Notes: generated by a model from the sequence alone, not told the origin. A stretch of DNA of 64,000 nucleotides from Voacanga thouarsii (GCA_026120185.1 JANUWF010002057.1:744001-808000); one strand, 5' to 3'; shown: positions 11,062 through 22,583, counted from the first letter of the stretch. Made by a program: numbers and translations.

Positions 11062-12531
11062 ATGAAGCCAAGAACTTCGTTCGTTCTGTTTCTCTTCCTA
11101 GTTTCAGTACACAGCGTTGTTATTTCTTCCTTTAGTGCCACTGCAGTTGAGATTGAAAATGGTGATCACAACTATCAAATCTCGCAATATGGTAGCTACT
11201 ATCCATCACCATCCCAAGGATATCGACCACCACATATAGCACCTTATCATGGACCTCCGCCAAGGCATACTCCAGTAACCCCACCTTCTCGAGGTAATCA
11301 CCCACCATCGTCCCCTGCTGGTTATCCACCTCCATATTACGGCTCTCCTCCCCCGCCTCTGAGCCATGCTCCACTTTCATATGGTTCTCCTCCCCCTCCC
11401 TTAATTAGTTATTCCCCGCCAACTCATATTCAGCCACCAAGGCATGGTCATCGACCACCTTCTCAAGGTCGACACCCTCCTCCTTCCCCGGTTGGCTATC
11501 CACCTCCATCCTATGGCTCTCCTCCTCCCTCCCAAAATTATCCACCTCCGACTGCTAATCAACCACCACCACCCCCCATCCACAGGAATCAACCACCAAG
11601 TCACGGTCATCAACCACCTTCTCAAGGTCGTTACCCGCCACCTTCCCCTGCTGGTTATCCACCACCTTCCTATGGTTACCCCCCGCCTGCTCACCATTAT
11701 CCCCCACCAATATATAGTCATCCACCCACACCACCCTTCCATGGAAATCAGCCACCAAGTCATGGTCATCAACCACCTTCTCATGGCCTGCATCCCTCAC
11801 CACCATCATACTTGCCCGCTCTTAGTAGACATCAGCCACCAAGTCTAGGCCATCAACCGCCTTCTCATGGCCAGCATCCTTCACCACCATATGGACATAC
11901 ACCTCCAGTGTATGGCAATCAACCTCCACCAAAACAGTACTCCCCTCCTCGCCATAGACATAAACCACCAAGTCATCATCGTCCATCAACTCCTCCTCAT
12001 ATGTATCCACCACCACATCATGGGCAAGTCCCTCCGTCTCATGGGCATTACTCACCTCCCCCTCGTCACTATCCACCGCCATCTACTGGGCAAGGTCCTA
12101 CGCCTCCCCCACAACATTATGCTCCACCTTCTTACGGATATTCACCACCTCCACAAAGTTACCCACCCCCTTCTCAATCATCTCCACGACCTTCTCATGG
12201 GCATCAATCACCTAGACACAAACACCACCCACCTAAGCACGGCGGCCATCCACCACCCCAACAATATCAACCGCCATCTCCCGTGTCCCCACCCACTCGT
12301 CGACATACACCACCTCAACACCACCATGCGCCACCAAAGCATCAACAGCCCACCCCCCAATATCCACCCCCCACTTATGGCCAACCGCCACCTCAATCTT
12401 GGTCTCCTCCTGGACAACACCAACGACCTTCTCTTCCATACGGGCGGCCACCACCACCACCCTATTCTTCTCCTCCTCCCTCCGGGCAGCCACCACCGAT
12501 TCCACACGTTCAAATAGTGCCGGACGAATAG
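11062..12531 (+). CDS. Secreted proline/histidine/tyrosine-rich extensin-like cell-wall protein
   Basis: A single uninterrupted frame of 489 residues, stop TAG. Residues 1 to about 28 form a signal peptide (basic start, hydrophobic FVLFLFLVSVHSVVISS core, small-residue SATA cleavage site). The rest is low-complexity: PPPSYG, GYPPP, HGHQPPSHG, SPPPP and HPPP units with Pro as by far the commonest residue and many Tyr and His. Such sequences are hydroxylated, O-glycosylated and crosslinked in the wall; SPPPP is the extensin glycomotif, and Tyr offers crosslink sites. A 159-nt (53-residue) unit is duplicated at 11446 and 11605, pointing to growth by unequal exchange. There is no folded domain, kinase or GPI signal at the C terminus. 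It could equally be called PRP or extensin-like. Long open frames on the opposite strand are a by-product of its codon bias. Confidence 0.88.
   Translation: MKPRTSFVLFLFLVSVHSVVISSFSATAVEIENGDHNYQISQYGSYYPSPSQGYRPPHIAPYHGPPPRHTPVTPPSRGNHPPSSPAGYPPPYYGSPPPPLSHAPLSYGSPPPPLISYSPPTHIQPPRHGHRPPSQGRHPPPSPVGYPPPSYGSPPPSQNYPPPTANQPPPPPIHRNQPPSHGHQPPSQGRYPPPSPAGYPPPSYGYPPPAHHYPPPIYSHPPTPPFHGNQPPSHGHQPPSHGLHPSPPSYLPALSRHQPPSLGHQPPSHGQHPSPPYGHTPPVYGNQPPPKQYSPPRHRHKPPSHHRPSTPPHMYPPPHHGQVPPSHGHYSPPPRHYPPPSTGQGPTPPPQHYAPPSYGYSPPPQSYPPPSQSSPRPSHGHQSPRHKHHPPKHGGHPPPQQYQPPSPVSPPTRRHTPPQHHHAPPKHQQPTPQYPPPTYGQPPPQSWSPPGQHQRPSLPYGRPPPPPYSSPPPSGQPPPIPHVQIVPDE
11446..11763 (+). repeat. 159-bp coding tandem duplication in the proline-rich gene
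   Basis: 'ggtcatc(g/a)accaccttctcaaggtcg' begins each copy at 11446 and 11605. Both encode H(R/Q)PPSQGR.PPPSP.GYPPPSYG units. The copies keep the reading frame and differ mostly at third positions. Confidence 0.8.
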
Positions 12532-12960
12532 TCACCCTCACCCACTTCCTTGTATTACTCGCTGCGTTAGCAATCCCATAACGGGGCATCATATCTCGTC
12601 TAGCTTAGTCCAAAATCGAGGTTGTAATGCTTGGGATTCATGTCGATTCCCATTTCTTTCTTAATCTGTTTCGCGTAGGTAAGGTAATGGGTTCATGTGA
12701 AAAGTTAAGACAATGTGAACACCAATAAAATTTCTTGTCCACTTTCATTTTTGTCTATTAATAGGAAAATGACGTTAAGAATGATGAAAAGCACACTTTG
12801 CAGATCTTTACCCCCAAAGAGAAGGGGAAAAAAAAAATCTTGAAAAAGTGGAATAAGTATAGTAAGAAATAAAATGGGAAATTGCTGCTGGTAGATCATT
12901 CCACAATCCCGAATATACTTAGATACGGGAAGGAAGCAGTATGCCTTTTATGATTAGTTA
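12532..12960 (+). terminator. 3' UTR and polyadenylation region of the proline-rich gene
   Basis: An AATAAA hexamer at 12724-12729 lies about 195 bp past the stop within AT-rich sequence, a plausible plant polyadenylation signal. The cleavage site itself is not visible. Confidence 0.5.
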
Positions 12961-14239
12961 CCAAGTAATTATAGGATTGATGGAATTTTTTACAATCTTT
13001 AATTTTATTTAAGTTAATTAATATTGAAAGTGTTAAGTTTAGTTTTGATCATTAGAATAGTGCAAATCGATTTATTTAGAATTGAATAGTAAATACGCGT
13101 TGGTTTCTCCCAATTTTAGCTTATTCAGCAGAGTGAATCACAATGGCTGTATAGTACTGGTACTTGCTCGGCCAGGATAGCTTGCATCAACCTCTAATTT
13201 GAAGTGTACATATATAATTGGAATTCGTTGGGCCCTTTAGGATCAGCCCCAATTGATAATTTAGGCAAACAAAATGAATTTTGCTTCTCATTTTTACGTA
13301 TATAATTCTTAAATAGAAAAAATATAAGATTTTATATTTTTCTTTACTCTCCAAAAATCTCATTTAGTTAAAAATAACTTCGGGATCAGAAAATATAACT
13401 CATCCCCCTCAAACGTGATAATTGAATAATAAAATATTAAATCTAGTATACAAATATTATTAAAAACAAAGTTTATTTTATATATAAATATATATTTTTT
13501 AAAATTTGTATTATACACATTATCATTGAATGTTAAAATCCAAAAAATGTAACAAAATAATATAAAATTTTAAAATTATATTTCAAGTTCTTTTATTGAA
13601 ATAAAAATAAAAATTGAAAATATAGGAAGAAGATATGTAGTGTTTAAAAAAAAAAAATTTAGTACAATTATGTTATTATAATTTTTTTTTTGAAAAGATG
13701 ATAAGAACAAATTTATGTGTATTAATATTTAAACTACTAAATTACTAGTAAAACACTTATACAAATTAACCCTAATTTTTATATATAACGTTTGTCAAAA
13801 TAAATTATTTGGATGTGAAAATGATCTAAAAAGTAAAATTGATTATCAATTTAACATTTTGTCAACTAAATATATAGGGTAGACAAGTGACCACCTCTTA
13901 TGACAAGTCATGAGATGGGCAATTATTAAGTTCAAAAATTATATCCAAAATCTAAAACAATTTTTTTTTATGACGAATAGAAAATAGTACAATTATATTA
14001 TATCATTATTTTTAATAAAAAATAAAAACTTTTTCTATAATTGTACATGAGATGAATAGATATTTTTCAATTCTTTAATATTGAATCATAATTATTTGAA
14101 AATATAATAGTTTCGATTCACACTGTACTTAGCATTATTGAGATAATAAAAATTTTCAACTATTTTAGTGGTGGAGATATAATAAGATTTCATTCTACTC
14201 ATTTTAACCTTTTTTATTCTAATTTTATTGATTTTCTCT
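12961..14239. other. AT-rich spacer
   Basis: About 1.3 kb without a recognisable gene. Homopolymer A/T runs are frequent. The upstream part of the next element's 5' LTR may lie at its right side, but no LTR start could be fixed because no 3' LTR copy survives for comparison. Confidence 0.5.
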
Positions 14240-14264
14240 CTTTCCTTGATCCCGTGCCACAACA

Positions 14265-14734
14265 AGTATAAAACAAGTAGGGATCCCAGATTGAAACACA
14301 CACTCATCTCAAACCAAATTATCAAAATTTCTCCAGTTTTCGATTCTTTTTTTCCTCATTTTCTTTACTGCTTTCATTTACAGCTTTGTTTACAGTTTTG
14401 TTTACATTTGTTTTGCCAGTTTTCCTTACTCCTTTGGTTACAAACTTTCCGTTTTATGTTGCTTTGATTCCAGATTCTAATACTTTTGTATTTGTTTATT
14501 GTCTTAATTGAAATACACTGTGTTCGTTCCTGTTTTGCTTTCACATGTAATATTTCTACTTTCTTGAACAATTTCTATAGTAAGTTCAAGGAATCCACAT
14601 CTTTTAAAAGGTTCGGCTCATCCATTCATCTTTCCATTGGATTGTTTATGTTCATCGGAAGAGCAGCCGATCGACATTTTCGTCAGCTCCCCTTTTCGTA
14701 AGGCAACATAAATTGGCACGCCCAATGGGACCAG
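14265..14734 (+). promoter_or_regulatory. End of 5' LTR with TATA box and PBS-like site (Tat-like element)
   Basis: 'tataaaac' at about 14268 is followed by a ~440-bp leader-like stretch and then, at about 14708-14734, 'aaattggcacgcccaatgggacc', the conserved tggcacgcccA.TGGGACC context found at the LTR/internal junction of many plant gypsy elements. The LTR probably ends with 'caaca' just before it. Its left boundary is unknown. Confidence 0.5.
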
Positions 14735-15600
14735 AGGTAGTTGTTGCATGCAATTGTGGTCAGGACGCATTATGGCTAATTCTCAGCAGCAGTCCTCAAG
14801 GCCTTCATCGGATTCTTCCGATCGGCTACAATTCGGACTTTACAAGGAGCTTTAGATCCTGCAATGATGACGTCCGGGAGTGCCCAGGTCACCATTCCTG
14901 AGCAACAAGAGGCACAGACTTCGGCCCCACCCCAGGTGTCCCAGTTGACACCCACTTCTCTAACTGCCATATGACAGGCTATGGAGTAGTGTACAGGCGA
15001 ACTAATTCAAAGCCTTATTCCTCAGTTCGCCATAATATTCTGACCTCTGCTTCAAAATGAGCTTCATAATTTCGAACAAAGGCAAAATGCTCACGGGACA
15101 CCTCAGGTAGGTGTGTATCCTCCCCCCTCATCCATTGTTACACCTTCTTATGGGTCGGTACAGTTGTTGCACCGAGAGCAATCTATGCCAATGCTCGAGG
15201 GGCACCACGGGAATCTGGGATTAAATGCACCTGGCATAGTTCCTACGGAACCTTTCCCAGGAAGAACTCCACCATATCCTGTCGCAGGGGCCTAGGTGCC
15301 GATGGGGGCACAGGTGTTCTACGACCAGAATGTTGTTCCAAATAGGAATGTTGGCTCTTCGTACAGAAGACCCCAGAGCTATGTTGCAGCTGTCCTGTTA
15401 CTATGACAGTTTATCCAATGCAGGGGGTAGGGTATCTTGAGATGGCTTCTTTTTCCGGACAAGGTTCTCGATCGACTGTGGTAAGTTCCCCTATGCAAAC
15501 TCAATAGCTAATGCCATTAGCTGATGTCAACTCAATAACGGAGGCGTTGTGTCAACATTCCAGAGATCGACCAGTGTATCAGAAGCCGTACCCAGAATAG

Positions 15601-16750
15601 GTAGACTCCATGGCAATACTACCACAAGGATTTAAGTTGCCTAAGTTTTTCACATTCTCTAGGAAAGACAACAAGTCAACTATGGAGCATATAGGGAAGT
15701 TTATGGCACAATGTGGAGAGTTTGGGAATAGTGACTGCTAAAAATTGCAGTTATTCTTTTTATCCTTAACAGGAGTGGCGTTTACTTGGTATGCAAACTT
15801 GACACCCGGTTCCATGCATTCATGGGCCAATATGAAACGAATCTTTCACGAGGGTTTCTTTAAACCAGCACCTGAGGTGTCCATAGTGGATCTTTTAGCA
15901 GTTAAGCAGAGATCATCCGAAGGTGTCACAGAATTCATCAAGCATTTTTGGCAAACTAAAGCCAAATGCACCACCCAATTGCCAGAAATGGAGTGTGCCC
16001 GGATAGCCATCAGTAGAATGCATCTGTAGCTCAAAGAGCGTCTTATCCTACAGGATTTCTTTGATCTATCCCGTTGTTGTCTCAAGCCGTCAGAATAGAA
16101 GAAATAATCAAGGAGAAAGAAAAAAGGCGGTTAGTTAAATTCTCTCAAGGCAAACCATGATCTCGGTAGTGAACAATGTTACTGATAATGAGGAAGAACA
16201 ATTGCTAGATGTGATGGCAGCAGAATTAGTAAAATGTGCATCTTACACCTGTCCTTTTCTAAAGCCTGGAAAAGGGAAGGAGGAAGCTTCTCCTGCAGGG
16301 CCATCCACATACACATTCAATGTTTCCAAGGCTGAGCAAATCTTTGATCAAATGGTCAAAGACAAACAGATTCGGTTACCTTTCGGCTACAATGTTCCGG
16401 GGCCAGAGGAATTGAAGGGCAAGAAGTATTGTAAATGGCATACTTCGTTTTTCTATAATACTAATAACTGTGTTGTTTTCAGGAATACAATACAGAAGGC
16501 TTTACAAGAGGGAAGGGTAACATTTGCTGACAAACGAGAGGAAACCTTAGTCAATACAGACTCATTTTCAACGACAGATGTAAGCATAGTGCAAACATGC
16601 AAAGAAGACGTAGAGCATGAGCTAGGAGGTTCTCCAGTCAAGAGGCAATCCGAGATTTTAGAAGGAAGTAAACCAACGTTCCAAAAGCTAGACAGTCGGC
16701 CATTAGTTTTTACTCGGCTTACGGTTCTGACCTTCGCGGCCCATTTCTAA
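15601..16750 (+). pseudogene. gag remnant of the Tat-like element
   Basis: The retrotransposon gag core is seen from about 15630: FKLPKFFTFS, STMEHIGKF, then LTGVAFTWYANL, W..MKRIFHEGFF and LLAVKQRSSEGVTEFIKHF. An in-frame TAA-type stop splits the core near 15740 and another stop follows near 16029. From 16157 a second open frame includes CKWH..FFYNTNNCVVFRN, a Cys/His block conserved downstream of gag in this group, followed by QKALQEGRV. The product would form the virus-like particle. It is clearly broken. Confidence 0.8.
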
Positions 16751-16972
16751 GGGAAGGGTGAGAAATTTACAGTGTGTGTGCCTTGTAGAGAGCCATTCTT
16801 CCCAAGCCATCGTTCCAAACTCACAAAAACTTAGAAACGGCAAGAACAAAGGAAACGGGCTCAGCATAAATAAGCATTGGAAGAATGGTCGGATAAACAG
16901 GGATGCGCCTCCACCAGTCAGGACATGCTCAGCATTCTCCCATCATAATTCTGAGCAAAAGCTGAGCAAGAA

Positions 16973-17647
16973 ATGGTAGAAGAGGATTACTACGCCACGG
17001 AAGAAGCGACTGTTGAGCTCATCGAGTTTAAAATGCCATCGGAAGGGATGTTCTTTCTGATCCCCACGATAGAACATTCTAATCACCTCAAACCATTGTA
17101 CATTAAGGAACATATCAATGGAAGACATTTCTCTCGGGTTTTCATTAATGGAGGAGCTGTGCTGAATGTAATCCCGTTGGCAACATTAAGGCGTTTGGCT
17201 GAGGATCACCGTGATCTATCTCTTACAGATGTCCAAATGCTTAATTTTATCGGGGAGGCAGCCAAAGCAGAAGGGGTTATCACTTTTGAGGTGGGCATAG
17301 GATCTAAGGTTGGTAAGATTGTTTTCATTATAATCACGGCAAAGCCAACGTATTCTGTCTTACTAGGTAGGGATTGGATTCATGTGAACCATTGTGTTCC
17401 ATCAACGCTTCACCAAATGATGTTGATTTGGGATGGAGAACAAGTGGAAGGGATACCAACCGATCCTAATCCGTTTTCTGCAAAAGTACATATGAATAAG
17501 ACAGTGTTCTACCATTCTACTTTTGACCTGAGCCATTACTCCAAGCTCACCATGTCTCATAACCAGATCACAACGGAAGGGTTGGAGGATCAATCTCCAA
17601 AAACAGAGGACCCTGAAGTTCGGCATGCACCTAGTTTCATTACTTAG
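16973..17647 (+). pseudogene. Aspartic protease region of the Tat-like element
   Basis: An open frame of 224 residues. The fold is recognisable by F(I)NGGAVLNVIP near residues 58-68, the hydrophobic T.EV.IGSKVGKI strand and the second-half motif SVLLGRDWIH. Related plant elements have an acidic D-G-(A/G)-A active site; here the position reads N-G-G, so the catalytic aspartate appears replaced by asparagine. The frame ends at TAG 17645-17647, before RT. By family this enzyme would mature the Gag-Pol polyprotein; this copy is probably dead. Confidence 0.75.
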
Positions 17648-17949
17648 GACTCGTTAACGGAAGTAGATATCGAAGAGCTTGGGGAGAACAGAACCACAAA
17701 GGTAAGTTTGTGCTTAACTTTCGATCAGTGGAATGCTTTAACGGTACCGATTCGTAGGTATAAAGACTTTTTCGCATGGGATTATCATGAGATGCTAAGA
17801 CTAAACAGAGGCATTGTAGAGCATTGCTTGCCAATCAAAGAAGGTTTCAGGCCTCATAAATAGCCTGCCTGACATTTTAATCTCTCTTTTTTACCCAGGA
17901 TAAAAAAAAAAAAAATTGAGAGGTTGCTTCGGTGTGGTTTCATCTGTAA

Positions 17950-18930
17950 CTACCAATATGCGATTGAGTATCCAACATTGTGCCCGTCATTAAAAAGAAC
18001 GGCCAGCTGCGGGTTTGCGTTGACTTTAGAAATATGAATTTGGCCGTTCCAAAATATGAATACACCATGCCAATAGCCGATATGTTAGTGGATTCAGCTA
18101 CAGGAAATAAATTCTTAAACTTCATGGACGGATACTCCGGGTACAATCAGATATTCATAACTGAAGAAGACACCAGAAAGATAGGTTTTCGTTGGCCAGG
18201 ATCTAGCGGTTTATTTGAATGGATAATTATACCTTTTGGATTGAAGAACGCTGGAGTTATTTTCCAGAGAGCCATGAACCTCATTTTCTATGATCTCATC
18301 GGCAAGACCATAGAAGTTTACATTGATGACATAGTGGTTAAGTCGCCCACTTTTTTGCAACACTTACAGCGGTTGGAGTAGGCTTTCCTTAGAATGCACC
18401 AGCACCAATTAAAAATCAACCCTGCCAAATGTGCCTTCGGAGTTTCAGCCAGAAACTTCCTCAGGTTCTTGGTGCATCAAAGAGGGATTGACATGGACCA
18501 TAACAAAGCAAGGGATATTTTACAGGCAAGGCCACCACAAACCAAGAAGGAACTCTAAAGTGTCTTGGGGAAAATCAATTTCCTGCAATGCTTTTTGGAA
18601 AATGCTGTAGGTAAGTAGAAGGTGTTCTCTTCTTTGCTCCATTTAAAGTCGTCACTGGACTTTATCTAGCAACCGGAGTATCAAGCAGCGTTTGATCAGA
18701 TCAAGGTAGTTTTGTCACAACTGCCAATCTTGGTACCTCCACGGGATAAGGTACCTTTGAAATTATACATTTCAGCGGCTCCGAAATCTATCGGCTGCCT
18801 GCTAGCTCAGGACAATGCATAGGGGGTTGAAAGGCCGTATACTACCTCAGTCGGAACCTGACGGACACCGAGACCAGGTATTCCCCTTTTGAGAAATTAT
18901 GTTTGTCTTTATACCCTGCATGTGTGAAGC
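17950..18930 (+). pseudogene. Reverse transcriptase and first RNase H remnant, Tat-like element
   Basis: RT motifs in order: VIKKNGQLRVCVDFRNMN, MPIADMLVD, FMDGYSGYNQI, PFGLKNAGVIFQRAMN and the catalytic YIDD at about 18319-18330. After TAG at 18379 the thumb continues in frame-broken form, then the RNase H start (LYISAAPKSIGCLLAQDN) near 18755. The tail of RNase H is cut short: within about 18915-18935 the frame passes from its YTLHV-type end directly to the AIADFLAEHP motif that belongs to the linker before the next RNase H, so the intervening segment has been lost. The copy cannot make active enzyme. Confidence 0.85.
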
Positions 18931-19009
18931 CATAGCCGATTTCTTAGCCGAGCATCCATGTGTGGAAGTCCTCAACCCTGAAAAGGAAGAAGTACAAGGG
19001 TACATCTCG

Positions 19010-19483
19010 CATAAGCCATGGAAGTTGAAATTTGATGGATCCAGCATGTAGAGTAAGGCAGGTGCTGGGTTGGTTATAGAAACTCCTTGCGAACGACAAG
19101 GAAGAATCTTGTTTGAGTTGAATAAAGGGACCTTAAATAATCAGGCGGAAGTTTTCATTTTGGGACTTCGGATCCTAAAGGCTTTGGACGCATGAATGGT
19201 CAATATAACAGGGGATTTTCAAATTGTCATCCAGCAAATTTCAGGTGAGTACAAGTGCACTAATCCCGTATTGTCAGATAAGTTACTGGAAGTGCGAGAG
19301 TTATTGCAATACTTCTCGGAAGTCATTTTGATTCATGTTCCTCGAGGTGAGAATCGGAGGGTAAACGATTTAACTCAAACGGCTTTAAGTTTTAAGAAAA
19401 GAGTCGGGGTGGTAATATGTCAGCAGATATCGGAAGAGAAACATGAAGAAGATTGGCGGTCCGATATCGTCTCATACTTATGA
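19010..19483 (+). pseudogene. Second RNase H domain of the Tat-like element
   Basis: KLKFDGSSM, GAGLVIETP, NQAE and a following DFQIVIQQISGEY are the four conserved blocks of plant-type RNase H (first Asp in KFDG, Glu in NQAE, Asp in GDFQ). A TAG follows SSM and a TGA lies in the helix before GDFQ. Presence of this extra domain between the ordinary RNase H and integrase supports the Tat-group assignment. Confidence 0.8.
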
Positions 19484-19559
19484 AAGCCTACGAGCCAGGT
19501 TTTATGGGAGTTAAAGTGTAAGGCATTGAACTTTGTACTGATCAGAAATGACTTATTTA

Positions 19560-20725
19560 AAAGAAGTCATATAGGAGTTCTGTTGAGATGCTTGTCTAAG
19601 CAAGAAGTAGCGCAGGCGTTAGTTGAAGTACACGAAGGCTTATGTGGTACTCATCAGGCGGGTCCTAAGTTGAAATGAACACTGCAACGACATGAATTTT
19701 ACTGGCCTTCGATGACTATGGACTACGTAGCCTATGTAGCCGGGTGTGTAGCATGTCAGAAGCACGACCCATTGATTCATACCCCCACCATAGACTTACA
19801 CTCTATTATCAAGCCATAGCCATTCAGGAGTTGGGCTCTAGACGTCATTGGCAAGATTCATCCACCGTCAACCAAAGGACACACCTTCATTCTAGTGGCA
19901 ACCGATTATTTTACCAAGTGAGTAGAAGCACAGGCCCTGACCAGAGTAACTCAGTCTGTCATTATCACCTTCTTTTAGCAGAATATCCTTTTCTGATTCG
20001 GCATATCTAAAACCATAACAGCTGACCAAGGAACTATGTTCACAGGAGATAAGGTACGCAATTTTCTAACTCAATTTCAGGTTAAGTTACTGCATTTCTC
20101 CTCGTATTATGCACAGGCTAATGGTCAAGCTGAGACGACAAACAAGACTTTGATCAGTATGATTTGAAAGTTGGTAGAAGATAAACCCAGAAGATGGCAC
20201 GAAACCCTTCAAGAGGTGTTGTAGGCATATCAAAACGCTTACACAATCGCTATGGGTTTTACCCCATTTCGGCTGACATATGGACATGATGCAATGTTAC
20301 CCGCTGAATTATCACTACGGTCAGCCTGAGTAGCTTACCAATATTGTTTGTCAGTTGAGGATTACAAATTGGCCCTGGCAATGAGTTTGGACCAAGCTAA
20401 GGAAGACTATTAGATAGCGTTGTAAAATATCAAGAGGCATAAGGAGAAGATAGCAAGAACCTACAATCGGAAAGTGCGGGGAAGAAGTTTTCAAATAGGA
20501 GACATAGTTTGGAAAACTATACTACCCGTGGCACCAAAGGACCCATGCTATGGTAAGTGATCCGCCTTATATGAGGGACCTTTTCTTGTTACCTAGATTT
20601 TCGATGGAGGTGCCTATCAACTGATGACACCTAATGGGAAGGAAGTGAATAACGCCATAAACGGTAAATATTTGAAGAAGTTTTATCCTATATTCTGGGA
20701 GGGAACATTGGTAGGAGAAGAATAA
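19560..20725 (+). pseudogene. Integrase remnant of the Tat-like element
   Basis: The H-H-C-C zinc region ends with FYWPSM..D...YVAGCVACQKH (both Cys kept, about 19680-19770). The catalytic core follows in pieces: ALDVIG, FILVATDYFTKWVE, TADQGT.F, YYAQANGQAE..NKT and AYQNAY..A.GFTPFRLTYGH. At least five stops and frameshifts interrupt it. No chromodomain is seen at the C terminus. A purine-rich tract at 20724-20780 follows and may be the polypurine tract. Confidence 0.8.
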
Positions 20726-20873
20726 AAAAAAAAAAGAAAAAAAGAGTATGTATAGAAAAAATAACAGAGAAAAAAAAAAAGAAAACATGTTAGCATTTCA
20801 TATGAAAGGTTGATTATAGACAAAGAGCCGATTAGATGGCTGCTACATTAAAAAAAAAAGAAGAAGTAAGAAG

Positions 20874-22583
20874 TCAATCCTCCTCAGATGGAGTGTGAGG
20901 CGTCTCGATCGATTGGGCAAAATGAACTATGGCAAACCAATTCGGATCTTTCTCGGGCAGAACGGCTGCCGTTGGGGTTTCTTTCTTTTCTTTCGCAAGA
21001 GAGGTAGGTTCTTCCGGGGCCGATTCTGGTTTAGTAGCCGATTCCTCTATTAAAGATGGACGTGTCTCGGCATCCCCGATTTGTGTACCAAAGGGACCAG
21101 CTTCATCAGGACTACGGAAGAAAGTGGCCAGGTAAGATTGGAAATTGTCCCATAAAGACTGCATGCTGTTTAGCAACTTGTTGGAATGTTGCAATTCCAT
21201 CTGGAGCAGTTTTTCTTCGGCTTCCAGCATGAGCCGATCGTCCCGAGATTTGGCTGTCGATTCTTCAACAAATGAGACTATCTGTTGATAGGTGTTCTCA
21301 GCCTCAAGCTTCTCGTCCAGGACCCCATTTTTTAGAATCTAATTCCTCCTAGAGGGTTCGCAATCGCGTCTCAAGGCCTTCAATTCTCTCATCCCTGGCA
21401 GAAATATCAGCTCGAAGGATCCCCAGGCAAGCAGAGGCTTCTTGATGATGCATTTACAGAAGCACTTCTTGGTCTTGGAGTGCCCCCAAGGCTTGGAGCT
21501 GACGGGAAGTTTCGTCCCGCCTACTTTGAGTGTTGGAAAAGAAGCGCTGGGTGAATTGCATGTGCCCTAGATAGTTAGCCAATGGGCGTTTCAATTCTAT
21601 TGGGACATCGGAAGTAGTGGATTGTGCTAGTAGCACGAGGGCTCGATTGATAGCATCTTGAGAAGAGGGGTTGGTCGGCAAGCCAATTCCCGAGAGACTT
21701 CGCAGGAGTTCTAGTGCTGCGGTCTTAGTCATTACTGGCCGAGAAGCCTGTCGACCACCATTCTCTCTGAGGCAGGTACCTCAGATACGAAGGTAGCAAC
21801 TGGCGAAGGCAAAACAGTCGAAGTCCCTTCCTCTGCCGTTGTCACTCTTGCAGGCGATAAAGAGGGCATAGCCGCCAATGACTTTGAGGAAGAATCAGAG
21901 ATAACCATCTGGTTGGTCTTCTGTTTCTACAAAAGAAGGTAGTGTGAGATTAGCTTTGAATCAATGGATGAAAAGTATTGAAAAGGAAGAAAGTGTTTCC
22001 AATCTAAACCTTGGCAAATGCTAGAGTACAAACGACCTACCGTCTCTTTGACCGTCTTAACAAGGGAGGACGATTTTTTATTCTTCTTCCTCTTCCTCAT
22101 CGGCAGGCGGAAGTATGGGGGTTCTTCTCGCTAGTGGCGTACAGAACAATGGCGCAGAGATTAGACTAGCAAAGGCTTTGCTTTGCTTACTTTTTTTCAG
22201 CACAGATATTTCTACCACCGCTAATGCCGATCCTGCCAGTCTAAGCAACCATGTCTTTACAGGGCCGGAAAAGAGCAATTTGTTCAGCAGCCGCCACCAT
22301 ATGTTGAAGTTTGGCACGGCCTCCCTGACAACCTGAAAAGGATGATACTCAAAAGAACGGTTAAAGACCTATCGGTTAAAGTGCGCACATCTTCAGCCGA
22401 TAGGACAAGCATGATAGTGTAAGAAGAGATATGACCAGGGTTAACGGGAATATCTTGAATTAGCCCAAATTGCCATGAAAAGCAATGTGGGTTGTACTGT
22501 TTATATGAGGACTTATTTTTTGTATATGGAGCATTATACATACTGCTAGTGAGATGTAAAAAAAAGGAACCAAAACTAAACAA
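20874..22583 (-). pseudogene. Antisense gene remnant with plant-mobile-domain-like motifs, inside the Tat-like element
   Basis: Read on the minus strand from 22583: YNPHCFSWQFGLIQDIP followed, after a one-base frame change, by VPNFNIWWRLL. This pairing of a Y.P....QFG..Q.IP block and a FN.WWR block resembles the plant mobile domain (PMD) of MAIN/MAIL1-type and transposon-borne proteins. A C-terminal DEEEEEE acidic stretch follows, then a GT..AG intron-like gap (22040 down to 21927, ending TCTTTTGTAG), then a Ser/Thr/Pro-rich stretch, and a region with Gln/Leu-rich coiled-coil character (21732-21454 and 21230-20874). Several stops and a frame change break it. Opposite orientation to gag-pol is the point of interest. 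PMD assignment is by motif only. Confidence 0.55.

Larger units (their letters stand above)
14240..22583 (+). mobile_element. Decayed Ty3/gypsy retrotransposon, Tat-like, with an antisense gene in its 3' region
   Basis: In order: LTR-like promoter and PBS-like site (about 14265-14734), gag (15.6-16.1 kb), gag-pol linker and protease (16.2-17.6 kb), RT and RNase H (18.0-18.9 kb), a second RNase H (19.0-19.5 kb), integrase (19.6-20.7 kb), an A/G-rich tract (20724-20780), and an antisense coding region (22583-20874). RNase H placed after the usual RT-RNase H and before integrase is a mark of the Tat group of plant gypsy elements, which also often carry extra ORFs 3' of pol, some antisense. All frames carry stops and no matching 3' LTR was found, so the copy is old and truncated at its right end. 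Confidence 0.8.

Noticed and set aside
11132..12592. Long minus-strand and frame-shifted open frames over the proline-rich gene
   Set aside because: They arise from the CCA/CCT codon bias of the wall-protein gene; their Trp/Gly/Val- or His/Leu-rich products match nothing and have no start context.
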